Shown here in pieces: positions 1 to 15,300 of a stretch of DNA of 64,000 nucleotides. This stretch comes from Marthasterias glacialis (Eukaryota > Echinodermata > Asteroidea > Forcipulatida > Asteriidae). Under the pieces are notes generated by a model. It was not told the DNA's origin. It made no database searches and saw only the letters and a program-made list of their open reading frames with translations. Every line of letters begins with the position of its first letter. Position 1 is the stretch's first letter. The stretch lies in assembly GCA_911728455.2 (NCBI GenBank), contig OU452233.1, forward strand, positions 8,785,505-8,849,504, given 5' to 3'. The translations under genes were made by a program, and so were the position numbers.

Positions 1-13
1 GACCAGTCAAATA

Positions 14-110
14 TTCGAGACCGGAAGGGACCGAGACTAAGACCAAGACCGAGGGACATATGAGACCAGCAAAACTGGTCTTGAGACTGAGACTGGTCTT
101 GAGACTTGCA
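14..110. repeat. Degenerate GAGAC/GACC simple repeat
   Basis: Repeated GAGACTGAGACTGG and GGTCTTGAGACT units at the left window edge, probably the end of a longer low-complexity tract. Confidence 0.6.
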
Positions 111-238
111 ACACTGCAAACTGCCTAACCCCTTACACGAGCCAAGCATCAGGCCTGAACATGCAAACCAAAGCACTTCTTATCCACAACCATGAAAAGC
201 AGCTCAAGCCTTTCACGTTTTGTTTGATATCCATAAAG

Positions 239-360
239 GTCTGTACAAGAGGAAAAGTGCACATCTTCAAGTATCTCAATAACATAGCAACAAAAGATGA
301 GAAGAGGCGAGGCCTGGAGCAGAACGAGAGATTGTCCAGACAGTCCTTCAATCACGCTAA
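239..360 (+). CDS. LRCH: LRCH exon a: first post-LRR exon in window
   Basis: The acceptor is ATAAAG before GTCTGT, and the donor is GTATGT at 361. It begins in phase 0 and ends with two bases of a codon (AA). It encodes VCTRGKVHIFKYLNNIA and a basic/acidic stretch. In LRCH proteins this segment directly follows the LRR array. The split codon AA plus T from 11694 gives Asn, which links it across an 11.3-kb intron to the next exon with no intermediate exon needed. Confidence 0.85.
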
Positions 361-3300
361 GTATGTTCAGTTTGTCCGACGTATCACTCGTTACAGGAAT
401 CAGGGATTTGGAGGGGGTTGGCATTGGTCTTTATGTTTGCTCAAACCATAGAAATAAACCAGAGTACCGGTGCTTCCTATACAGCCTTGTGGAACTGCTT
501 TGTTCCTTGTGCCACCTGAAACAATGTACCCTTGGGAGAACCCAACATTTGCCAAAATCGAACGGTACACAGCACATCAAAAAAAAAAATACTCCTGAAA
601 AATATTATTTTCTATGCGTGATCTGCGCGCCCATGTCCAGTGCAATCATGAAAGTGCATGGAGCGATTGTGGTGCGTGTGTTCATATTCCATGCAGTTTT
701 GTTATTAAACGCATTCACAGGGCGATGGTAACCGAAGGCATTTTGGCACAGCCGAGGCAAGCCAAGGGTACTCTATTTTGTGCTCCACAGATTACAGCAA
801 TGGCGGCAAAGTACCGGTTCTGTGGTTTATTTTTAAAATAGTAACACCATCTGAGAAGGGTATATTCATGACAGTGATAGTTATCATTTTTTACATTTTC
901 ATAAAATGCTAATTTTTCGCACAAGCCTGAATAGACCGCTCCATTAAGCCCCGCCCGTAAACCTATTGACCAATCACAGCATTGGCTAAATCACCACTGT
1001 ACACAGGGGTAACACAATGGGCATCTCTTCAATGCCACACACTGCACGACATGAACGCATGCTATAAGTACGTGCAGACATGTTTACATTTTCCAATAGG
1101 ATTTTTATCGTGTCGGACTTTTGTTGGACTTTCGGTGGCGTACCCAATTGATTGGTCAACACATATGGGGGCGGGGCTTAATGGATCAGTCTATTTGATT
1201 TGCATTGATTAGAATGAAGTCGAAACAATGTGACTGCCCATGACAAAGGTTTAAAGAATAGCACATTATAATTACGTTGGTGGTTTAGGATTTCATAAAG
1301 ATGTAGATCGACATATATTATTATGTGCTGCTGCGAGGACACCATTTTCTGCTTTTGGTAATGGAATCCATCTCCTCTTGTAGGAAAGAATGTTCACTTT
1401 TCATCAATTTTTGGGAGACTTCATCAACTGCTGTTTTAAGTGTTTGGTGATGAATTTAACAAAGTTGACTCCGGGCAGGAAGAATTTTTTAATTTGCGAA
1501 AGCTAGCTGCGTGATGTGCCATTGGTCGGTAACTAACAATTGGGAGAGTTTATTTGGGTTTGAATCATCATCATCACACATGGCATGCTGTTGATTGGCT
1601 TTGATGGACCTGTATCACACTTTGTATGTCTTGGCCCCAGACAGCCTGTTGGAAATGGTCTCGTTCAGAATTTCAATTCAGATGGCACCAGTCTATTATA
1701 GATTTAAAGCCTCGGGTTGAATTCCACACACTTTTGACGGGAAATCCAAGATGGCCGCTGTGTGATAAAGGTCCATCAAGTGATTGTGAACTGTGCTGTA
1801 CAGATAAGTCGTGTTAATTTGCTTTTGTCAAAATCTCCTCAGTTGTAACCACGCCTATTTTTTTTGCCGGCAGGCAGTGCATGATGTTGAAAATGGGCAG
1901 TTTGTAACGAGTAAATCATTCATGGTCATGATGGTACATAAATTGTAATAACCCTTATGTGCGCTGCAAAATGCAACAAAATTTTGAGGTTGAATAATAC
2001 ACAAAACAATAATGAAAACATCAACTCTTAAAATGCATTTTCAAAGCAAATATTGCAACTAACATTTCTCTTTTTCAAAAGCTGAAACAAATCAATTAAA
2101 ATTTTCCAGTTAACTGCTTATCTATCTCTTTGATAGCCCATTATGTAGCCGAAGATCACCGAACAGGACTGAGTGATCTCAAAGTTATAGAATTGATGAC
2201 TATCTAACTATTTCCTTTGGACTTTCAAGTCTCACAACTGTCTCGGATTACAACTACTTGTCTTAAAGTCTTCCATCCCACTTCTGCAACCATTTTGTTA
2301 TACATACATAATGTACATGTATACTGTATAACTAAACACCTTTGCAGACTTATCCAGCAACTTTTTCTGCTATTGCTGAGTTGGTGTCAATCCAAGCGTT
2401 AAGTTCGAGTATACTTTACCAATGTAACAAAGCACAAGTGGAAGCTATTACATGTACGTACATTGGGAAAAACATTTGTCGCTAGATTATTCTACATGTT
2501 TGTACAACTACGTGCACACACAGCCCTTCCTACATGTACATGTATGTGCTTCGTTGACATCAATTTAATGTGTGTGGCAATGAATTCTCATATCCCACGT
2601 CTGCAACCACCTTGTCCAACAGCTCACTCACATTTCTGTTTGACCTCATCATATGAGTACAAATGTACATGTGTGGCCTATCATATCCATCTAAGTATAT
2701 GTATTAGGGATGACATTCCTCCAGATTTTTTTTTTTTTTTTTTTTTCAATGTCATTTACATACATCCAGGCCCTTGTAAAGCCTTAACACAGTACTTGTA
2801 CTGTATTTTGACTATACCAATGTGCTTGCTCCATCTGCATTTAATCACAGAATTAATGCTGCCGTTGATACGGGTTATGGCGTGGTTTGGAGCCACCAAA
2901 CACTCCACTGCTGTTTTGTGGATTTTTCATTTTCATCCACTCTCATCCCTGTATGTGTGTGTCTCATCCGACATGCACATAACATTGTATTTAATGGTTG
3001 TGGCTCAAAAAGAAGAAGACATATCCCAGTCCTTCAACTACTTGTTTCACCGCTCATAAATTGCGTTAGACTTCATATTTAAGTTTTAGCATTTTGTATC
3101 ACAAAAGTCTTGTTTTTTTCCCTTGCAGATGAAAGCTCAACTTCGCTAATAATATGTTTGCCAATAGCTTACCGAGATGTATTTATTCCAATTCAGTCAT
3201 GCATGGAGTGTTTCAACCATACCTCTTCATTATATACTCATAATATATCCCTCAAAGGTGTGGCATTATTGTTAATGATAGAAAAAAAAATTGAAACTTT

Positions 3301-6300
3301 TAAGTCTAAAAGTTACTTAGTCTTTGTAATTTTTTTCCCTAAAATTATACTAAAATGTGAAAAAGTGGCTCCTGCATAGACAAATTTCCTGAAAACAAAT
3401 GATATTTATAGTTGGGTCTTGCCCTTAACACTAGCCTGTGTGGAAATTGTCTAGCACAAACTGCTGGGCCTGGTCAAAAAGACACTTTTAACTTGAGCGG
3501 TGGGCTGCTGAAATACTTGCAGCCTACCTGTCTAAAATTTTCTCTTCAGATCTTGTGAATTTGTATAAAACGCATACATTTTTTTCTTTTGAGAATTATG
3601 AGTGCATCGGGAATTTTCCTAGTACCCTCATGACCCTTAAGCATCACAAGGTCCTGCCCGTGTTGTGTGAACGTTTAACAAAAGGAGAAAAATACATATA
3701 AATTTCAATTTGCCTTACACCAATGTATGATAAGCACTGTATACTCAGTGTTTTCGAGTCCTGTGGAAAAAAATCCACAGGCAACTCGGGTGGGATCGAA
3801 CCCACGACTTCGGCATGACCAGAGCATTGTCTTAACCACTAGACCACTGAGCACGCCCGGTGAAAAATACAGCTATTAACAATGAAACCAAATTTGTTCA
3901 ATGCAATGTGTACTAATGTTTTAGTTTGCTGTGCTGTTTCGTACTGTCTTCAGACTCATCAAATACATCTTAAAATAAAAATGTTTAAAATCTGGACCTG
4001 GGCTACTCGTAGAAAGCACAGTTTACAAGCCAGGAGGGCTCTGACTTACAAATTAAAAGCTTAATTCTTCCTTATCTGATAGTGTCACCAATTACCTTTA
4101 ATCTACACAAAAGGGCTTCAGACCAATGTTAATTAAGGGACACATTGCCTTCAAATCTCTTAACATTTTGCTGTTTGGAATAACTCCTTATCCTTTTTAA
4201 AAGTTGTTCATGCGATTAAACACCTACAGTGTGTTGTAATTAGTTAGTATTGATTAAAAAAACATACATTTGCCTCTCGGAAATACAACCAGGGGAACCA
4301 CACTAAACTGAAACATACGGTCCTCCATTTTGTGGAGTCAAAAATTCAGTTAACTACAAAAAAGACTGTGTTCTGTCACAAAATTAAACAAAAACCACAC
4401 AATTTCAAGGGATATTTGTGTGAATAATTACATCGTAAATGTACTTTTAAAATATCTATTCAACCATATTCATCTCGTAACAGATGTTTTTTATAGCCCC
4501 AAAGCGCCCAATCCAAAGGTAACTTGCTCCTTTAAATCTATATTTCATTTACCTCAGGGTAGGTGCCATTACGATTTCAATCACATTACCAAGTGTGCTA
4601 CATGAAAACGTTAAGGGCACTTATCCGTGGTCATGTTCAACTAAGGAGAAAGTGATAAAAGGATATGAGATCTATTATGGGATATCTCTTGAAGTACATG
4701 TATCCTAGCAACCAATGAAATGGCTGTATCCCCCCCCCCTCACACCCCCGATTTAAAAAGCTGGTTTAAGATTGAAGAAGTGTGACCCTGTAAAATGATG
4801 ACTTCTCTTCCATTGTTTGATCTCCCAGAGGCGTTTTTTCAACGTCGCCTCGATTGATGGCTCGAAAAATATTTTTGTGGATATACGTGACGTCAGTTGG
4901 CGCCAACTGGTTCAAGGAAAATATCGCTCCTCATCTTTTGAATTCCTATATGTACAAGTAACCTGTATCGTGCTTCCCTATCACCAACAAACTTTTCTGG
5001 GTTATCGCATTATCACATCAGGCTTTCCTTTCCTTTGCTTTTTTTTTTTTTTTGGCGACATTTTTTTCCTGTAGCTTCAGTTGTTTTTGATTTTGATTTA
5101 TTTTTTAAACCCTCATCTTCAATCATTCGTTCAGCAGAAGGCCATCATAAAAAATGATGGCTTTTTAAATACGACAAATCTGATTTTTGTTTGAGAAAGG
5201 AAGCCTCCATGCTTGACTGAGTTGTAATGTGCATCTTAAACAAGTAAAAGTAGTCCAGCGGACTCGAACAGAGCACTCACGCACTGAACTAACCACTAAT
5301 CCATTCGTCATGCTCAGATTCACTTGGCTAACGACGCACGAAGTAGCCACACGCTTTGGCTCCTCCCACAACAACACCACCACCACCAACCATCACCAAC
5401 ACGATGCGACTAAACAGGGGCATCATTCGGTCGTTCTCAGTCCCTCTACGCTCACCGCCCAGTACTCTAAGGGGCATCAGGGTACTAACGGTGCTGTTAG
5501 TGTTAGGTATTCTTCTTTTTTTTTTTTGTTACTTTTTTGTCAAACTATTGTGGTTATGAGTATGCTGAGTTTTAGACCTGATAGAGGGCGCTCTTTATAT
5601 GAGGCAGCTCAGTGTAGTGTGATGGAAGCCTGGGTGGTTCACACCAGATATTTCAGACCTTCTCGTCGGCAGTGACTCTCACCCCTAATGGTCGCACTGT
5701 AATTCCAAGCATACATGAGCTATTTAGGGTTAAATTGTGAAAGGGTCGACAAGATTGGAACCAGTGGTTGAATTGTTTCTTTTCATTATGTTATTTGAGA
5801 TATTTGCACACATTTACATGTATTTTTTATTTGATCTAGAAATGTACAAACGTACATGACGTTATGTTTGGCACTCTACATTAGCTTCAAGTTTCTTATT
5901 TTTCTTTTTGCTTGTGGTTCACATCATCCTGTTTTTTTTTCCTCTTTTCCATACAGAACAAGATTTTCATCGTGCTTTTTTTTTGTTTACCACCCATTTT
6001 ATTTCAGAGGCTCCGCCCACTCCCCTCAGTCCTCCTTTGGTTCTGACTCCAGTCATTCCACCCTGTGTAATGGTGACCTTAGGTACAACACATCCATTAT
6101 AAGTAGCTTGCATGTGACATCACTGAAAAATGGCAACCATGTTAGAGGCAATGCAAAGTTTTTTTCTCACCAAAGGCCAGCATTCTACTAAAATAGACAG
6201 AAATAAAAAAAAAAGACAGAAATAAAAAAAAACAGTTCCGCATTAAAAGAAAACTGTAAATAACCATTTTCAGTGAACATTTTCACAACTCGGCTATTAA

Positions 6301-9300
6301 AACTTCCCCTGAGTTTTTATAGAGGAAAATTGATAAATTCAAATAAACAAACAAATAAACAAATTGTTGGAAACATACGTAACCACAAAATCAGAGTGAG
6401 TCCAACATGGCTGCCATTTACTCAAAGAAATGTTAAGGGAATGTTATCATCAGTAAGTTTATAAATCTGTAGATGATGCAACACATGACATCACTTCTTT
6501 ACAAATAAACCTCGGTCCGCATGGTCACATTTTGAAATTCTGACAAGCCATCATCAACACAAACATTCCTCAGTTTCCTAACGTTGTGTAAGTGAAGCGT
6601 CTTCAACTAGAACAGTCTGTTAGATATAAGTGTCTGCAATTGGTAATTACACTGCTAAAAAATGGTATTCTTGAAATAAGACAAAATCCGATTTCAAGAC
6701 AACTTTTCTTCAGTCATTCCCCAAAATCTTAATAGAGAAATGTTCTAGGGAGTGACACCAAATATTTTTTCTTGAAATCAGGGCTCAATTTTATGGCTCT
6801 GCTTACCGTGGAATTCTGCGCTTATGCCCTGCCACGGCTCATAGGAGTACCCCCTTTACAGGGCGCCGTAAGCGCAGAATTCTTTGGTAACCAGCGCCAT
6901 GAAATTGGGCCCAGATTATTCAAGAATACCATTTTCACCAGTGTATACTGTCCCTGAACTAGAGTTATAAAGATCGATGAGTAAACTTAGTGCATCTGTT
7001 TACTAACAACACTGTTGCCTGCCATGAACTCTACAAATGACTCTTGTCGATTTTGAGTAAGCGGACCTGATTCTTCGTCCCTGTAAGGGCGGGGTAGTCT
7101 TTCTATAGTGAAAGGGAACTTCTATGAGGGAAATGTCAATTGCTACTGGAACACTTCAAGGGGCATGGGAATGACCAGGGGGGCATTGAGGCGATTGCCT
7201 CCGTAAAGTATCAGGCCCGAATACTCTTTGTACGATGATTGTCATTCAGTATCAGTTGTCCATCAGTTGTGTACTGCATACACTATTTAACTCGTTACAA
7301 TGCAGGCATGATATTCTCCCTGTTTCAAACTGATTTTCGATTTTCTTTTACCCTCAGAAAATCAGTAAGATTTTTATTAGATAGCCTTAACCAGCTCCCG
7401 CCGGGAATTTTCCGTTTGTTTTCCCATGGGATTATTTTCTCGGAGTTTCCAAAATCATTTTTTGGTTGAGAGTGCCGCTGGCACAAAGAAAGCTTGAGTT
7501 GACCAAACCAAGAGAACAAAGATTCTCTTTGAAGCACCAAAATGTTGGTTTCTCTATCAAGAAAATGTGAAATTCATGCACAGTGGATTGCAAAGCCTTG
7601 GCCGTGTGCCTCGACCTTCGATTGGTCCTACATCAGGAACCAATGCTGGAAACTCGGTTTACTGGGACTACGTGTACATGTACCTCCATTGAGCCGAAAT
7701 ACAATGAGTACACAGCGATGGTGATGGATGCCTCTCGATGCCACAAAATCCTCCTCTTTGAACAAAAAGACAAAGGTCTGGACAAAAACGGCACAATGGG
7801 CAGAAATTGGCACAATATTTTACTCCATCTGTCGGTTTTGTGTGGGTAAAATGAAGTGTGTCGCGGCAAGTGCATGCTCTGTGCACGCTCCGAAGCAAAA
7901 TGTCCGGGCGACATTTGTTCAGGTATTCTGATTTTACACAATGGCATGTTTACATGTCACCCGTTTGCTGGCTTGGACAATGTTTTTGTGTACACAGACT
8001 TCGGCGCCAACTGGTTAAAAGGTTTATAAAAGCCTACATTTCCTTTTTTTTCTTTTTTTCTTCTTTTTTTTTTAAGGGTACAAATACCATGCCTGCAATG
8101 TTACTGAACGTTCATCGACCATTATTTCTTGATCTTGTATGAATGAATCCGGACTTGGCAAAATTTTGGTCGAATCATACAATGTATTCAAAATGGAGAG
8201 AGTTTGAAAACTCAGTAGAAAAAAACACTTGTGTGCAAGGCTAGCCAGCATTTTGTGGTGCATGATGATCTCAACTGTAGTCAGTCTACCTCAGGATCAA
8301 GACGTTGGCATGATAACACAGAGATGTCTGTCTTTCTTGCCAGATGTTACCAATGTATATGTCGCCTCAGATGAGTTAAAGCTCTTCTGTGTATCTTTCA
8401 GGGTTTTTTATCCATGAAACTGACTAGGTAAATTCAAGTAAATTTTGGGGTGAACCAAGAAAAAATGACTAAAAACAGGGTTTGAATCTGCGACTTCCAG
8501 ATTAACGTGCTGACACTCTACTGACCATGCCAACTGAGCTATCTAGTCCTATGGTTTCGGTCTCCCTGTTTTGTCAATTTAGGCGGCAGGGTGCTGCCAG
8601 TCAGAAGCCATTCAACCTTTTTTTGTTGACAACCCCCTTTCTGTTTTCTTTTTTTCACTGTCGGAGCTTGAGAATGTCTCGTTTACATGAAAGTTGTTGT
8701 TTTGCCAACTGATATTTGGATACCATTTGCTGTAAGATACCATTCGAAAGCTACTTTACAAATGTTTATCAACACACAAAACAACTGAGACAACTTTAGT
8801 GTATAAGCTAGCTTATTCAATTGTGGATTGATAAGAAAAGAGAAAAGTTCATGGAGAGGTGACTTGAAATGTACAACAACAACACAAACTTTGGAGAGTC
8901 TCAAGTTCTGGTAACTGAATCTGTAAACCTCGATTCCCCTGAGATTGCATTTCAGCTCAGTTTTCGTCCCAACTCTCGATTAAAAAGGCGGTCCAAAACC
9001 AAAACCAAAATAAACCATGGGCTGGGGGGGGGAAATAACTTCCCATGTTTTGTAGGACATTTATCAGGGGTGAAATGTGGTAAAAAGCAAACACCCGAAG
9101 GTAATTTACTTTCAATAAAGGCCAATTTTTCTCGCGTAGATTCTTTTGGTATTGTTTTCAATTTTCATTCATCAATGTATAGAAAATGCAATTCTACATA
9201 GTATTTCATACATCAGTCAGCTCTTTTCCTCAAACTAATTTTAGGATTGGAACATATTGACCCCTTGCACGCACTTCACACACGACGTCTGTGCCATGCT

Positions 9301-12300
9301 CACCATTTTGGAAGTCAATAGTATGTTTAAACGCTGCATCACCTAAAATGCGCACTACACTGTTTAACACACCAAGACATTGACTTCCAAAATGGCGCAA
9401 CCAAGATTATTGTGATGATGACGTCAGGTGAATCGGGTCAATTGGTAACTTTGTATCTGATGAACTCCTTGGTACACAAGACTTTTTGCTCACTGACTGC
9501 ATTTTAAAAAACTAAGTTGTAACATATATTTTTTCTTCTGTCGTTGTGCTTGTCTTGACTAACCAATGGATCCATTGACTTGTAAACATGGGCTTGCATG
9601 GTTCCGTAGATGACAACCATGCACTGAGCTTGTAGAATGTCTTACCTTTTTCTGTGATTGTTTTTCAGCTGTTTGAAGAGGTTTCAGGGGTGAGAAATTG
9701 ACAGACTTTCATCTGAAAGTAAACTTTTTCGAACTGCCTGGTGATAAAAAGAATTGTTAGGTTCTTTAGATATAAAGAAATCCTGCTGTTTTTATCTACT
9801 TCTGTAATGCTTGAGGATACTATTATCAAAAGCTCCTTGGAAATCTAGAACTCCAGGTGTGGATTTCACAAAGCGCTAGGACTATAACATTTTAAGTTAA
9901 CTTCAGACAGGATATTTGAAACATATCAAATGGTTGTATTACCAAAAACTTGGTTTTGCACTGACGGATATTACTCCAAATGTTAGCGGATGGCAGCCAT
10001 TTGGGAAAAAATGGCCGCCACTATTGTCTTGGGACAAATCTGCGATGGCCCTGTAGCTTAAATTCTTCCTAAGAACACCCCCAAGGTGTCTGCCAAATTT
10101 CATGCTGTCATCATTAAATGCGCAGTTGTTGCACCTATCTGCTCGACTCGAGTCTTATCTCAAGTAAGGACGAGTAACTAGTCCAAACTTATAGGAGTTG
10201 TCATAAGTTGGGACTAAGACTAGTTTTGTGAAATCCACCCCAGGGGATACCAAAAGGTTGAAATGCAAGAAATGCAAAAATGTCAACATACTTCTCAGTA
10301 CAATTTGGATCCTAGTTTTGGATCGTTTTGTCTGTCGGCGATGCCTCTCACCCCTGAAGTGTTTTTGTAGGCTTTCTTCACATCCTAATCTCTGTATGTG
10401 TAAATTACAGCCGTATGTATTTGTATTACAGCCAACGTTGCATGGTTCCATCTTGTTTAAATCTTGGAAGTCCCATGACTTCATCTCTGATGTTAAAGGT
10501 GTCTTGACCATAACAGTTTGACAAATTAAATTCTCACCTTTATAGAAAAAGTACGGGATTGGCGAATGTCAACAAAAAATAAGAGTAATAACAAAATAAT
10601 GAATAGTTTTAATGTGATAGACCAATAAAGAAACAATGAAATGAGCTGACATTATTCACAGGTTGGTTTTTATTACGGATATCATGATTTGTGCAAAGAA
10701 TGGAAGCATTTACAGTCAGTTCACCAATGTTGGGCTGGGGCTTTAAGACATACTGTTAAAGTTGAGAAAATAGCTTTTGGAAACACCTAAAATCTCCCTT
10801 GTTTAATTTGATTGCGGCAATCAAAATAAGCCTGTTTATTAATGTATACAAAATCCCCCAGTCTGATGTTACTGTCAGAGGTTGGTGTGGAGGATGTTGT
10901 TAGTAAAAAAAAAGAGAGTAGAAATAAGTTTGTTCTTCCCAAATCTATGGTGTCCTGTAATCTACTCATGAGGGTTTTTACTGGTATAATGATGAGCTGT
11001 GCTGATAATCATGGGCATAATTGGGGCAAATTTTCGGCTTCCCTATTTTGAATCCCAATTGTGTCAAAGGTGAGAATTGGCTGCGTTGAATTGTTATGGG
11101 AAAGCTCGACTAGACTGCACCTTTAAGTCCACCTGCATTGTACATCATGATAGAATCAAATTGTGCCAAGCGTGTATGTTGATTTTGAAATGGTTGAAAA
11201 CTAAACAAATTGTAGTTTCAGATGATGTTTTGCCTGGATGTGTTACATTTTTATTATGTTGTCATCATTATTGCCTGTTTGCACGAACACTGATGATTTT
11301 GGTGTTTTGTAGATTCTTAAAAAAAAAAATTAAAAACAAATAAAAAAAGCTGAGTTCATACTTCACAGTAACAAAAATTTAAAGCAGTCTGTGCTGCAAC
11401 AGTTGAGATATTTTGCAAAACCATGGTGATGAAAATTCATTTGTGTTTCTGTTCACATGACGTTTGAAGCGGCTTTACAACAGACAGGAAAGTAACACTT
11501 TGCATGCCTAGATTATGACTGGACATTTGCACATTTAGACACAGACTGTGTTTCAAATCGAATTTGTCCACTTCTTTGCCAAAAAGAAAACTATTTATTA
11601 TCATTCTTGTAACTGCATTTTCCTTAGTGCAGACATTTTACTTTGGTGAGGTGATGCTCTCTTATCGGTTCCTATTTTTTCTTTTCTCTGCAGTGTTGTG
11701 GAAGATTTTGCCTTCTGGAATGCCAAGATTGGCGAGCTAAGAAGAGGTACACTGACGGCCGACTCAGGATATGTAGATGGGGACAAGAGATGGTCTGCAA
11801 CAGAGGTACCTTAGAACCCCCCCCCCCCCATCAAAGCTACTACCTCCTCCAATCTACCCCACCCCAACCTGCTTCTTAATCTTCTCCCTGTCCCCATGTC
11901 CCCTCATCCCCTCCCTACCCCATCTCCCCTCCTCCCCTCCCCCTAAATCCATCAGATTCAAATTAAAAGTATCTGATTTGCAAGTATAACATTTTGTCAA
12001 AAGTTTGAAAATGTGACGCCAAGGTTCAATGCTTTTACCTGCATGAAACATCATATCTGCAGATATCGGCCTTCCAGCTTTTTTACTTCATAACATGTAC
12101 AACAATTTCATTGAGATGTATCTCTCTTTATTACTCTTGTTTGCTGTCACTGAAGTGCAAATATGTTAAATATCGTTGGTCGCACCACAAAGCATTGTAT
12201 CGGTCAAAATAAACAAAATTTGGCAAGTATTATTGTTAATTTTCAGGACCTAACATGTAACAGTTCGGTTATTACACTAATTAGCAAGAATGACATTTGC

Positions 12301-15300
12301 CATTTTGCTTTTTCGCGAAGTGACATGTCGCAATACGCCACTTTATCCGTTAAAATTCATAGCACCAGCAAGGTGCCAAACACGGGCAATTCCTCTTTTG
12401 CTGTTTCATGAAGTGAGGTATTCGTTGACCTGTGCATTTTCTTGACTTGACGTATCTCAACATGCATTGGTTTGTACTCAGCGCTCTACATTCACTTCTA
12501 GTTTGTTTCCTTCTCTTTCACGAAGTGACGTATGTGTTTAGGAATTAATACTTTACTGAAGCAGTTTCATGATTGAAAGTACAGAATTCTCTAAGGACAA
12601 AGAAGTCAGCTTTATTTTGGTGTTACAGAAAAATGAAAAAAAAATTGTAGGCAGTCTCTGAAACAGCAGTTTGAAAAGTAGTTCATCTTCGAATGCGATT
12701 TTCTTCAAACATTTTGGCTGTGGAGCACAATACAACGGTTCGTGGTTCGACCGATGATGTGTATATTACTGCGGCAACTCTTACCCAAAGTGATTCCCAT
12801 GCACAATGCACAGTGTGTGCATGTACGGTACACAGTGTGTGCGTGTACATTGCACTCTGCCTAAAGGAATGCCTACAAAAATGCTGAATGTATTTTTACC
12901 GTTTTCTTGCAAATAAAACAACAAAATGAGCTGACATTTTCACAGGTTGGTTTTATTACAAATATCTTGATTTGTGCAAAGATTGTACGCATTTACAGAC
13001 ACCTGACCAATGTTGTGCTGGGGCTTTAATCCATACATGCCATAATGGAATGTACACAGGGAGCACAGTATAAAAAGAAGTACTGATTTTCATGTTAATA
13101 AAACAAAACTTCAGTCCGTTTGATGATTTCTTCTCAAAAGAATGCATGTACATTTAGCACAAGAAAATACTAATGCTCGTGCTTAAACTTAATGTATTCC
13201 AAGCAAATAGCTTGCTAGTTACGGCCCATGACATTCAGTAGCAAATACTGCTTGAGAAAAGTTTTTCTTTGCAAAGCTGTAATAACAAGGAACTTTGCTC
13301 GTTGTCAGCCATCCAATGATGACGAAGAAGCAAGAATTCTTGCCGAGCGAGCCAACCAGCAGAAGGAGCAAAGGCAGCATCGCGAAGAGATGCTTAACCA
13401 ATCCTTTGGCTCCTTCGGTGTGGACAACGAGGGCGACATTGATTACATCGACACTGGCGACGAAGCGATGGAAGACGGGGAGATCACGCCTACGCAGAAG
13501 GAACCAGATGAGTTTACGAAGGTGAAGTCACATAGAGTATGTATCCGTGGGTCCATTTATTGGCATGGCATGTCTGCCTGGCAAACTTGGGCATCTGGAG
13601 TGCTTGTTCAGCTTACTTTTAATGACTTTGACCAAGAAGAATTTATTTTTTGGTTGATGTGTTCCGTTGGTAAGAATATATACTTTTCGCAAAGAAAATA
13701 TTCACTTCTGAACTCCTTTGAAATATCTTAACAAAAAATGAGCAAGGCAAAATTTGTTCTTTTCTGAAATATTTGTTTTCCCCTAACCCGCTTTTAAAGC
13801 ATCTTTTACGAGGCAATACTAATGTTTTTGGCCTAGCAAATGAGATAAGTTGATTTCTAATGTCTTTTTGTTTCAGTACTGACAATTTGGTTGAAAGCAT
13901 CTTTTGAAAAAAAACTTTTCTACCGAGTAAAATGTTCGGAATCAGTAATTACGAAGAGATTTTTATTTTGGATAACATTTCCCAAAACACATCTGGAATG
14001 TCCCACGAGTAAATGTCACCTAAAACCATGAAAACACACCTTGCAAACTTTACTGCTTGAGGTGTTTTATCAGTGCTTATGAGTGAGATTTTTGATTGAC
14101 GTGTTCCTCTCAGATCCTGAGAAGCAGTTTGTCCTTTGTACCCCCCAAAAAAGACTTTTCCTCTTATTTGAAAGAATGAAATGGATGGATTTGAAGTTGG
14201 TTTTGAGACATTCCCCCCACCAATTATTGCATTATACCAATTATTGCATGTCTTGAAAGTTTGATTTGAGAAGAGTTAGCTTTGGGTTGATGTGATTTCT
14301 GTGTAAAAAATAATACAAATTTTGGGGTGAACAAAGAAAAATTAAGTAATAAGTGGCGAACTCCAGTTAGTAAGTGGCAGGAACAAGGTGAAAGAGAAAA
14401 ACTACCAGGTGAAAAACAAACATTTTTCAGGGATGACATGCTTTCGGATTTTTCCGGATATCCGGATTTTACAAAATTAGTGGTGTGGAATGTTTTTACA
14501 AAAACAAATCAATAAAATTTAAACAAATTATGTCATTTACAAACATCCAGATCCTTGTAAAGCCTTAACACAGTACTGTATCTTGACTACACCAAGGTGC
14601 TTGCCCCATCTATGATTAAGCACAGACAGAATGCTGCCATTATTGATACGGGTTATGGGGTGGTTGGTAGCCACCAAACCCTCCACCAGTGTTTCATGGA
14701 TTTTTCATTTTCATCTACTCTCATCCCTGATTTTTATGTGAAAGAGAAACGCAACGTGGCACTAATGGCCTTCCTGATTCTATCATTCAAAACTACATTG
14801 GATGATGTTGAATGGTTAGCGGTAGGAGGGTTTTAAACAAGTCAATTTGGAAAAGGAGACAACATTTTTTTGTATGTTTGACCCCAGATTAGGCTCACTT
14901 CCCCCCATAAAATGAAATTGATTGACTAAACTTCTAAAAGGTTTTTTAAAATCTGTCGCTTTTGAAAACTGTAAATCATGACATTTTTAAAAACTTTTTA
15001 TTATTAATAAATTCTTAATAAGGATGTACACGTTTGTTTGGCTTTTTTATCATGCTCCTATTTTTTAAGGGGTTGAAAAAGACCAGAAAAAACTGGACAA
15101 CAAAAATCGTAAATCAAGTTTTTTCTTGTTTCCCAAAGCATAAATGTAACTTTTTCAAACTTATGTGTATGAAAAAAAGAAGATGATGTTGTTTAAAGAA
15201 AACAAACATTTTTTTGCATGGTGACAGGGTTGCCTCTCTTGTTTTGCACGGTATGACTTTGGCCTGGTGAACTTGATCTTGAAAAAGTAAACAGAAAAAT

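Larger units (their letters stand above)
361..11693 (+). other. LRCH: LRCH intron 1 in window (11.3 kb), repeat-rich
   Basis: I found no coding exon here; the flanking exons join in phase without one. It holds foldback elements at 934-1192, 4134-4535, 6648-6943, 9259-9453 and 9853-10244. It also has tRNA-derived SINE copies (3719-3860, 8436-8620), dispersed repeats at 2746-2960, 7068-7218, about 7330-8040 and 10618-10748, and T-rich runs at 2727-2746 and 5038-5054. The ORFs in it are short and overlap repeats. Confidence 0.6.

Noticed and set aside
2463..3059. 198-residue plus-strand open frame
   Set aside because: It spans a T-run and a dispersed repeat whose other copy (14526-14735) is not open in the same way.
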